Of a DNA stretch of 64,000 nt, positions 35,258-58,000 are shown one piece after another. The stretch is from Sycon ciliatum (taxonomy: Eukaryota; Porifera; Calcarea; Leucosolenida; Sycettidae), in assembly GCF_964019385.1 (NCBI RefSeq), contig NC_088643.1:4713496-4777495 (forward strand). Reading direction: 5' to 3'. The translations under genes and the position numbers were made by a program. Numbering within the stretch: the stretch's first letter is position 1; every line of letters begins with the position of its first letter. Below the pieces are notes generated by a model, which had not been told where the DNA came from, did no database searches, and saw nothing but the letters and a program-made list of their open reading frames with translations.

Positions 35258-35302
35258 AACCAAGAGTACATAACCCCGGGGTTATGTACTCTTGGCCTAA
35301 CG
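35258..35302. repeat. Perfect palindrome AGTACATAACCCC/GGGGTTATGTACT
   Basis: GGCC..CCAAGAGTACATAACCCC meets its own inverse with no loop. The half-word reappears at 52030-52055 (palindromic), 55067 and 59861-59873. Confidence 0.8.
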
Positions 35303-35529
35303 CATCTGTCAATGAAATCCAGCAGGCAGAAGAGCATACAAAAGCAAGTAGATACTGCATGTACTTCAGAAGTAGTCACATGACTTTACTAGTAAGTTAA
35401 TGATCGTGTTCGGTCCGGAAGGGAATTCACGATGGCCGCTAACACCCAGTAAACCCTAGCGGCAGATGCATCGCCAAACGCCGGTAACGGCGGGAGTGAG
35501 TGGATCTCACAATCACTGGCACGAGTGCC

Positions 35530-35850
35530 AGTGAATTTCAATTGACTGACTGACTCACGACTGCCATCCAGAGCACACGAGAAGTCCATCGAACCGTCCA
35601 CTCAGCAAACCTGCAAGAAAGCTTCACTCCCTGCTGTTTCGGGGAATTCACTCCTCATCAGTTGAGCTTGAGTAGGCTGAGGAAGATTGTGCCTGAAGAG
35701 CACCACTTGTACTAAGTTATAATTATAGTGCTCTCCAGGCACAAACACCACCATGGGTACAAACGTACAGAGACGCTCCGTTTCCAGCGCGACAGACACC
35801 TCGTGAACACCAGATGGCAGCGTGAGTCAGGTTGCTCTTGGAGGTGCTGA
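35530..35850 (-). repeat. Hammerhead-bearing repeat, copy D (reverse strand)
   Basis: The reverse strand carries the full block order of copies A-C. CTGATGA and GAAAC are intact (within 35638-35661), but the 3' half of stem III and of stem I has been deleted. It directly abuts the LINE fragment upstream on the same strand. Confidence 0.6.
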
Positions 35851-36615
35851 ACAAGCCCTGATGACCGTTGGCCATTCACAACGTTATTGCCTCCAAACCA
35901 TCTAATTCGCAAGCCCGCGCTGGGGACAACAATGTGAAGAAGAGGTTGGTGCGACTTCGGCGATACTTGGCGAAATGTGTGTTGCTCCTCCGCGTGCTGC
36001 CACATCCAGACGAGCATGAACCTCCGTGTTGGCCGACCGGAGAGGGAATGTTTCACCAGTGGCAGAGAGGGGTTCCAAGTTAGTTCCAACTCTGGCTCCA
36101 CGCTGACGTCATGCACAACCTCACGCAACAGATTAGCGGTGAGATCTCGGAGCTCGTTGTCACTTGTGGCGCATCCCAGTGAATCCTCCGATGGCACATG
36201 ACAGGGCATGGGTGGTGTCTAACTTAAGGGCTTTCTGCAAGTGCAGTGAGACGGCAACCGGGGAGGGGTCCAACCGTAGCGCAGACATACTCACATAGGG
36301 CATCCCGGAAGTCAGCCTTGTGGATGGTGAACTGGAACCTGCGAGATGGCCGACTAGTGAGCCAACTGGAGGCATCTTTCTCTGCGGCTAGATCAAGAGT
36401 CCGTCTGAGGTCGTCACTCAGGGTATCCCTGAGGGAGGAGAGGGCCATTGCCTAATCTTGGCGATTAGCCGTGCGTTGGGCCGCCTTGGCTTCCTTGGTG
36501 GCTGCAACAACTTCCTCCATGGATTCCTCCTGTCGAAGGAGCTGCTCGACGAGAGGTCTGGTGACAGACGTAGAATTAGAATTCCCAAACCACCATGAGG
36601 CATGACGACAGGGGA
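35851..36615 (-). pseudogene. Second copy of the HALSC-type retroelement C terminus, decayed
   Basis: In several frames: HGGLGI, then AAEKDASSWLTSRPSRRFQF, HKADFRDAL, THALSCAIGGF..RH, ELRDLTANLLREVVHDVSVE. The order parallels the fragment at 32597-34046, at much lower similarity and with multiple frameshifts. Confidence 0.65.
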
Positions 36616-36850
36616 GCGCGTGCAGTGTGCATATGTATTATGACTATACATGTACATGTATGTCCGTTCATGTGAACGCGTGGTCGAAAGATACTGTACT
36701 GAGACAGTGGCGATCTCAGCTTTTCTTTTCCTTAATTCAAGTGTTGCTGCGCACGAGGTCAACTACTTTCTCCTTTTGATTCTTTCAGGTTCGGTTGTGA
36801 ACATGGCAGGCGGAACGGTTTCTACCAGTTTCGAAGTGATAAATCCATTC

Positions 36851-37107
36851 TACAGTCCATTTCAAAACTATAGACGCGTACCTAGGCAAAAACCGTTATG
36901 CCAGCATCTATACCACATAAAATCTGTGATCACTTTGTGCATAAAATTTTCCAAATTGGGCGTCTGTTATCCAATCCTTTAGAAACTATATGAGAGTAAT
37001 TGTGGAGCGATCCTGAGCAATATTCCGAAAACTATTCTCAAAATTTTCCAGCCAAATTTGAAATATTTCAAAAACCCTACGCGTCTATAGTTTTGAAATG
37101 CACTGTA
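36851..37107. mobile_element. MITE with TACAGTCCATTTC ends
   Basis: Arms TACAGTCCATTTCAAAACTA/TAGACGCGTA and inverse. Third member of the CTAYAGTCCA family. Confidence 0.7.
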
Positions 37108-38515
37108 CAGTCATATACAGTCTACTGACCTGTATTATGTACAATAATTATGTCTACTTGTTCAGTTGTGTGAAGATTGCCATCTGGCATGAAACTTTTA
37201 GTTACGACAATCCAGACGCGTGGTGCTCTGTGAGCGTGGTGAGTGTGGCTCGTGTGTTACTGCTCTGCTTCCGCATTGAGCACTCTATCGAACGGGAGGA
37301 CTCCTCTCTCGTTCTACTTGTACATGACTTGTACTCTGGAGCCTGGCGTAGACCATGCATTGTAGACCATGTACATGGTACAACTAACTTCCAAAGGTCC
37401 GCAGATCAGAGTTCATCGAGCGCCGGCTAAACTCTGTACTGTAGAGTGTAGTCTGTATGACTGTAACAAGGAGTCGTGTTGTCCATAATCAACACGTAGA
37501 TCTACACTGCCACCGTGCCACGTCCAAGTGTAGTTCTACTGACTGCATACATCATGTACTGCACTGATACCAGTACACTGGTACATGAGTAGTACACAGT
37601 GCAGGCAACTGAAATCCGAACCCCTGACCTGAGCGGTGCGCTCACATCGCAAAGACCCCCCAACACGGCCGGGATGGTAAAACTACGAGTACGAAACAGA
37701 GACCGCTAGAATGTGAACCCACCGCTCACGGGGTCGGATTTCAGTTGCCAGCACTGACTGTACATAGCATGTAGCTAGTCTACGAATCGACCTACGTAGT
37801 CTACTGCAGCGACGCGAAGATTAGAGCTGCATATGCATGTAGCAAGCTAGCTGCGGAGTCAGCTGAGTAGATCTACGATTACGAATGTCGAACAGCAGCT
37901 ACAACATTCAACAATAATCAATGACTTTCAAGTGCGAGTACATGTACTACTAGTACTACTACAGTAGTAGTATGCATTCACAGATTCCCCAGTACAAAGT
38001 GCAGTGCACCGCACTGGCTCAAGTTCACAGTCGATACAGCGCCGGCTCTCCTTCCTGACTTCCGAGCGTCGTCTTGGCCTTTCTGAACCCGTGGCGTGAT
38101 CTGCAGAGTCTGCTCGCCTAGCTCGCTCTCCGGCAATCGTCTTCACTTCTGGCAGCGCAGTCGCTACTGCCAGTACCGGGTCGAGGCTGGAGCACTGGTA
38201 ATTTCCAGACACCGATCAGGGCTGCAGAATTAGTAATTTTGACCTTTCAGCCCTATCCAGGATATTATTTTGCGTTGAGGACGAAGTACAAGTACTGGTT
38301 GCACCGAGAGAGCGTCTGACCTTGACAAAATAACAGTTGCCCTTGCATTTGCAAGCTCGGTTTGAGCGATATTGACTGCGTTATTTTTGCGTTGCTAGTC
38401 AGTTTCACCTTCTCATGTCTAGGCCGGCTACAGCTCTCACAGCCTGAGTGAAACAACGACTTCATTGCCGCGTCAGTTGCATGTTCTGTTCACCTTGCGA
38501 ACAGCCAACAACAGA
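37108..38515. promoter_or_regulatory. Upstream region of the nuclear receptor gene
   Basis: Holds one MITE (37597-37756) and otherwise unique sequence. Transcription start and regulatory motifs cannot be fixed by eye; no TATA box is obvious close to 38516. Confidence 0.3.
37597..37756. mobile_element. MITE with CAGTGxxGGCAACTGAAATCC ends
   Basis: Inverted ends. Siblings at 40727-40867 and 48797-48935 share the CAGTG..TGAAATCC terminus but not the interior. Confidence 0.7.
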
Positions 38516-51004
<12,489 letters not shown>

Positions 51005-52258
51005 GAACCACCACACACACAACGTCTATGCCACGTCAGTGTACGTGTAATGGCAGGCCACGTCTGTCGCAATGATTTTCCTGGAAACGAACAGAACGAT
51101 TTTCGATGAACACTCCCCCCCCCCCCCCCCCCCACCACCCACCCACCCCTGCTATTAACCCTGAGTAATTATATTTCTACATTCAAGCTGCTGCCAACCC
51201 GCACGCATGCACTAGACAGGGGGTTCCGTCTATATTTTTCATCTGGCCTATCTTTCTTCCCAGGCACCTCGCAGCCGGTGTTGTCTTATTCTGTCGTTGT
51301 CCGCTGCGTCACCGTTTCTTTGGGTCTAGTGTGGGTTGTCTATCATAGCTTTTTCGGAGTGGTTTCATCATCTCTCCTATATAGATACGGGCAATCAGTT
51401 TATTTTCATAACTGAGGAAGCGTGGCTTTTAGTTCGAAGTGCTAAAGCGAACAAGTATTAGTTATTCTCCGAGAAGTGCTAAACAGGACGAGTTATAGTT
51501 ACTCTCTTTGTGTTCAGGTTTTTATGGTGACATCAAGTCAAAGTAGGCTCTTTAATATCTCGCTATTTTTCCCCGTGACCCAATAATTATTTTCCGGTTG
51601 CGTGCCGATCTCAAGCACTCTGTGCTGTGTACATGTGTGCTGGCCAGCGGGGAAGTTGCATGCTCCCCGGTCACGCCGGTCGAGCCGGTCGAGCCCTGAG
51701 AACCAGCACCAGGGGAAGTATTATTGTACGTGTGCAGCTTTTCCTGGCGACCTTCATACACCGGATGTCACCGGGCCCACCATTGCGGTAGGTCTGCTGA
51801 GGTGGGTGAAGTTTTTAGGTGGTCGGGAACAGGTGCATCATGGCGTCACGGCATGCATCGGGCTGACAGTACCGTACTTGCTATGTGGCCCGGGGCAGCA
51901 GGGTATTACAAGCTAGGCTTGAATGCAGCTCTACCTAATCGTAATACTGTACAGTCTACATCAAAATAATCAATGCCATACCTGAGCTGAGTCATGAATT
52001 TTTGCCAATCTGATCTCTGTAATACTAATACCAAGAGTACATAACCCGGGGTTATGTACCTACCGTAGTCTTGCTAATACTAGTAGTCCGTCTCTGCTCG
52101 CTGTTGCCGCAGGTCTCAGCCTGGTCTTCTACTACTACTACTACTACAGACACTGGCTGTACTACAAAATAATTTTAAAACACATACAATAACATAGCCT
52201 CATCATACTCAAGGAGGAGGGGAGTAGAGCGTCATGGCGTCAATATAATTACTATGAT
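51005..52258. other. Nuclear receptor 3' flank, no gene seen
   Basis: A 15-C run at 51116-51132 and the palindromic word GTACATAACCCGGGGTTATG at 52031. Probably includes the 3' untranslated region; no canonical AATAAA close to the stop. Confidence 0.4.
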
Positions 52259-53015
52259 CAGGGGCGTACACCGCTCGCCTCTAGGAGTGGTTCCCATGCC
52301 AACTGATCAACCAACATAATTCCACACGGCTAGTGCTCTTATACGTATCCGATGGAGTTTCTGCTTAAACTGCTGGATAATGTCACTGCTACGCATATTT
52401 GATTTAAAAAGACTGAACTTTGCCAAGGCATTTTTTATGGATGTTTTGTTCAGCAGGACGATTTCATGTTATGCCGTGAAACGAGTCGCTGAAGCACATC
52501 CACACGCTCAGTCTTGAGTCGGGTTATATTCTTGGGAGGACTGCGGTAAAGCTGCCCAAACTTCGAATCACCTGGAGCAAACATTACACAGGGCAAGCAG
52601 AAGCCACCATGGCACCCCGGTCAAAAGACTACCCAGGGAAACTCCTCCAACCAGGATATTTGAAAGCGGCGCTGTTTGCCACCCGTCTGGACACGCACAG
52701 GAAACGAAATCCTTCGCATTCAGTGCAGCTAGTGGCGCACAATGATTGTCAATGACGGAAATCTTTTCCATGTATGGCAAATTTCGGAGGAATCAGAGAT
52801 TCCACCGTGGAGGTACACTTTCAGAATATCCTTTCCACCTTGCCTTGTCACCGTCCTCGGACGGTCAGGCGGACTGCAGGCGACTACGCCGCCTAGGCAT
52901 TCATGCACTGCATGCACGCTGGGCCTTGATCAAAACATTCTCCGTAGATCTACCCACATCGAAATTATTTTACTGGTTCCCGGGCATCCCGGGAACCGCC
53001 CTATGTACGCCCCTG
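52259..53015. mobile_element. Non-autonomous hAT-like element, CAGGGGCGTACA ends, 5-bp TSD
   Basis: Inverted CAGGGGCGTACA ends flanked by atgat on both sides (52254-52258, 53016-53020). The interior has no transposase domain. Confidence 0.7.
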
Positions 53016-54935
53016 ATGATAGGCTGTACCGGTATACCGGTATTTCATGTACAGGATCTCATGATACAGCATGATTGTAGTACTAGTACTAGTAGTTTCC
53101 TGTAGTACAATCTTGAGAATATGACGTCACAGCTTGGTCATTGCCAATCAAAATAAAAAATGCAACAGTTTTGAATTTCGAAATTTCCTCCCCATGGCCA
53201 TACGAGCGTACTACTATTGCAGCTCGACTAATTATTTGTACAGCGCACTGCTCTTTCAAGTTTCAGGAACCTCGATGGTATTCGAATGACTGGGTTTCAC
53301 TGGAGATCAGCAGCTGGTCTCCTGAGGACGGGCAGAGCTTGGGCTGGAGTGTATCGTCGACAGCTGAACACCACAGGTGCGCTCACTGATTTACTGCTTG
53401 ATGGATTTGATTAGCAATAAGTCTATTGCTTCAGTACTTAGCTCCCAGTCGTTTCTTAGGAGAGATCTGTGAACTAAATGCACGCCTAAACATCAACAGA
53501 ATTTTCTGTTATACTGTGCATTCCTGACGTACAGTCCACGTTCGTAACAATAATAATGGGAAATGAAGAAATTTTAAGATGGCAATGAACAGAATCAGCT
53601 GAAGCGCCATCTGTTACGAAGGTTTTATTGAAATGTAAAGTGGTGATGGACAACGAAAATAACTGATTCTGTTCATTGCCATCTTAAAATTGTTGTCACC
53701 TCGCCGCCTGTTCAAATGAAGAAAATGGATTTCATTTTTACTACTGTAGCACGGGTATATGGTAGTAAGTAAAACAAGTGTGCGTTACAACCGGCTATAC
53801 AATTGTGCTGAGAAACACAACCAACTGAGTAAGTTCCGATTGTACCAGTCCACCACCATGCCTGAAATACCAGGGTGGCAGATGCAGCGCCTAACACTAA
53901 CAGCGAGGGCGAGGTGGTAACTCTCACAACCAATGTCCGATAGGGGGGCGAACCTCGTTAGCTGCATCCATGTTGCCCTCACTCCGAGTAGTGAGCACCC
54001 GGTTGACCATGGGTGTCGGCGCAGTTCATTGCATGTATTTAGAAGTGGTTCACGCATGCATCACTGCGTTTGTTAGCACAGTATGTGCTCCCTGCTGCCA
54101 GCGCTGGTCTCGAACTCGGGACTTTGTGATTCGCAGGCAAGCCCACAACCACTCGGCCAAAGCACGGATGCTAGTACATGTACATTGTATCTATGTTGGA
54201 GCAAAATCACAGTAGCGGAAAAGGGCCGAGTATCCCGGCCCCGCATCCCCGGTCGTCCCACTCTCCACTGCCCTGTGACGCCCCTGCTGGTCATGTGACG
54301 CCCCTGCTGGTCATGTGACACCCTGCTGGTCATATGACACCCTTGCTGGTCATGCGACATCCAAGACCTGGTCGTCCCACTCCCCAGAGTCCCCAGTGCC
54401 CTGTGGCACCTCTGATGCATACAGCATTAGATCACATAGATCGCGTTATCAGAGTGCACGGAACACTACTCCGAAGTAAGGCGGAATATCTAAATCTCCC
54501 ACCATTCAATGGCCTGTGGGTTTCTAAATGCTTTTACAGAATCACACATCCAGCTCGCAACGGAAAAAAGGGCAAAAAAAAGAGAGCGAACAGGACGGAA
54601 GGAAGGACGATTCACTGTTTTCGTATACACGCTGTGCACAGTTTTCTCCGCCTGTTCTCCACTAGATTTGGGTCGGTCTATTGTAGAGTTCACGATGAAC
54701 TCAAGTTGTTCCTTCACATGGCATGTCTGTCGCCCAAGCTTGGCCTATTCTATCGGGACACTTGCGCAGCCCATGCTACTTGCCGCTTGTCCTCGTCTTC
54801 TTGTAGGTTTGTGCATATCAATACAAAAAGGGAAAGAAAGGAAATCCGTTCTACGTGTTCTCTGCCATGTGCTGTTTGCCCACAGCCGTTCATTGTTGCC
54901 ATAGCTCTAGCGCTTGGAGTCGCCATAGCAACAAG
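53016..54935. other. Repeat-rich region upstream of HAGH
   Basis: A collapsed copy of the fold-back family at 53566-53715, a tRNA-like SINE on the - strand at 54084-54172 (A-box TGGCCGAGTGG, B-box-like GAGTTCGAGACC) and about four 20-bp tandem units (GACGCCCCTGCTGGTCATGT) at 54276-54362. No gene. Confidence 0.5.
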
Positions 54936-55040
54936 ATGCGCATTCAAATCCTGTCGGCGTTGGAGGACAACTACATGTACTTGCTGGTGGACGAGAGCTC
55001 TAAGCAAGCTGCCATCGTCGATCCCGTCAATCCCGAGAAG
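54936..55040 (+). CDS. HAGH: Glyoxalase II (HAGH) exon 1
   Basis: Encodes [20 protein letters not shown] and [12 protein letters not shown], matching the conserved N terminus of HAGH. Donor GAGAAG|GTATTG, phase 0. An in-frame upstream ATG at 54867 would add 23 residues without acidic side chains. Confidence 0.9.
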
Positions 55041-58000
55041 GTATTGCAGGCCTTAATGTGTTTTAGCAAGAGTACATAATAGTCCGTGGGCCGAGCCCCG
55101 AGAAGTTAATTTCTGTGCACATGTCTGGTATAGCAACTTTTTATGATTTCATCTGAAAGATCTTGTCATGAGCTACGTTTTGGTCCATGTTGGCATCTGT
55201 GGGCGTGGTCGGTTCTTGAGATATAGGCGTTTGAAATTTCAATATTGTTCCCATGGCAACTGCCTAGCAACTGCATAGCAACCCCATAGTAACAGGCAGT
55301 TTTCTTTGTCAATTCGCATTGTAAATCACGCAGAAGTGCACCAGTGGCATTTCAGCAGTGTTCATACACCTGAAGAGCCATATCAGGTATGTAAAATCCA
55401 ATCCATGACAGTTTCCTATGCCATTATTATAATTATACTGTATACAACACCCATAGTGTGCAATAATACATTGCCAGTGCCAGTCCAGCCTGTGTTTCCT
55501 GATGAAGCTACAACGCCTCCAAGGCACCCAGCAGCTACAAAAAGTAATGGTCTATGTTTCCACTGCACACTTGCTTATGGCCAAACACACAGTACAAGAG
55601 CCTTTGGGTAATCCCTTTGAATAAATAAATAAATATTATTAAGGGGCTGTCCGTAAATATCGATGTTTTTTTAGAGACGATATTGGTGCTTCTCTCCCTG
55701 GACCCCCCCCCCCCCCTCCCCCCAGAAGACGCACATGTACATCTAGATCATGGAATCAATATTTTTGGATGCTCATTTTTTTTCCTTTTTTTTGTCAATA
55801 ATATGAACCCAAGACGGCCAGTCAAAATTCACATTTTACATGAAAAGATGAGGGCGCTGGCGCGCTAGCGCTACCCGTGCAGTACAACTCATCGTACAAA
55901 AAGCGTTCAAAGTGCAACTCATCGTGTACTGGTGTAGCCAAAGCGGCTACGCTCGGGCTTGAATTTTTTCAAATCCTTGTTCAGACAGTGAAGACTGGAA
56001 ACTCTTGTGGAGTTCGTCCGTGTTTGTTCGCACTGCCTCTACGTCTTGAAAAAGGTCTCCTGCAGGCATCGTTCGGCCGATTTCCACAATCAATAGCTCA
56101 TTCTTTTGCTCTTGAAATTCGCCATGGGCGTACAGCTTCCAATTTTTGATTTTGTTCTTGTGTCGCGAGTTTTAGCTCCGCGAACGGAAGCTGGTTTCAC
56201 ATTTCTTGTATAGCCATTTAGACGTCCGCGTGCAGGGATCGGCGAAACTTCAGATATTTACATCGATATTTTTCTGATGCTCGAAAAGACGCACATGGCT
56301 CAAACCCCCTCCCCCCCCCCCCCCCCCCCCCCCAGACGCACCAATATCGTCTCTAAAAAAACATCGATATTTACGGACGGCCCCTAAGCTGAATACTCTA
56401 ATCTGCCGACAGTCACTGTTTCGGGGTTTGTCCCCTCATCAGCGCAGCACAGAGTTACAAGGCCGAGCCCGAAGCAATGGAGAATAAATTCTCCAAAGCC
56501 AAATTTATATCAGGCCCGAACATACCTCCGCCAGAGTACTCGAACTAAGCTGAATATATAGATATATAGAAGCTGCGTGAAGCGTCGTTTAACATTTTGA
56601 ATAAATAAAATAATAAATATACATGACATTTATATTCTAGATTTGTCTTTGACCAGAACATACAATGCAGACATATTGTGATGAAGACGGATAAGGCACT
56701 CAAATGCAATGAGGATGTTCCTGGTTTGACTGAAGTGTTTACTGCTAGCGTTCATCGCCAGACTCTGCGTCCGGCACGTTTCCATCTATGGCAACGTCGG
56801 GGCGATTTGTACATGAGGACGAACAAGTGCAGACATCCGTGCATGACACCTTCTCCTTGTAGCACTTACACCGTGCCGAGCTGCATCCCCGTTTGCACCC
56901 GCAATGCACCAGCACGTGCTGCATCAGAGCGGATGGTGCAGGTGGTTGAGTCTTCCATACAATGGAGAGCTGCTCACCATCCAAACACCAACCGTGACCA
57001 CGGGGATGTGGAACTGGCCCAGCTTGCAGGCACTTCTTCCATAGGTGCGCTTGGAAGTTGCTCCGGAGAGTGTGCTGACGTAGTGCATCCTGCGTGGGGG
57101 GCAAATCTTCGTACAGCATCCTCGATGCCTGACAGAACAAGCTGTAGCGGATGTCGTTCACAGAAGCCACCGTGGTCTTTGTGTACAGTTTGCACACAAA
57201 TTGTTGACATGATGCCTGTAGCTCATCGGTGACTGTGAGGGAGTTGCCGAGCAATTGCATGGCATCACTGTGGCCACTGGTAAGAAGCTTGTATGCCAGC
57301 TTCTTGCCCCGACGACCAAATGAGCTAACGGAGTCACACCCGGTGAACGAATGAAAGCCGGGCAGAGCAGTGCAAATGTCTGGACCAAAAGACCGCGAAA
57401 CCTGGGTCAGGCTGACCAACCGGGTATGTTGCCCTGTACCAGTCTGGAGCAGGAGGTTGCATGCCAGTTGTGGGGCAACCCAAAGGCCAATCACTGCAAC
57501 GTCCGCGTCGAGGGATTTAATTAGAACAGCAGTGGCTCCTTCTGTTGCTGCATGGGCTGCATGCAGAAACATACGCGTGTCAGCCTCCTCTTGGCAGGAA
57601 TCTAGGGCGGGAACGGCAACGGAAACAACAGATTTTCCGTCGGGACTGGACAGCCGCTGACACGGGGCCCGTGCTGTAACATAAAGAGCACGCTGCTTGA
57701 ACAACTGGGCTACCTCGGGCGTCTTCCAGAACAGGACAAGGAAGTCACTGAGGGAGATCTTATTCTCCGACACCGACATGAACCCCTTCCACGGAGGGAG
57801 CTTCTGCTCGGCGCCTGGGACGCGGACCACCTGTGAGGATGCCTGGGTTCGCTTTTGGCGTTCAAGTGACTTGATACTGTCGGACGGATACTGGTCGCCA
57901 ACGAAGTCCACCCGCCCCCCATCCGGAACACTTGCAAGAAGAGATGCCAGCACTTGAGTTGCAAGGCTACCAAAGGTAGCTCCTGTGGGTTTAAGAGATT

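Noticed and set aside
54334..55056. 240-codon frame overlapping HAGH exon 1
   Set aside because: Wrong frame relative to the HAGH coding sequence, no domain.
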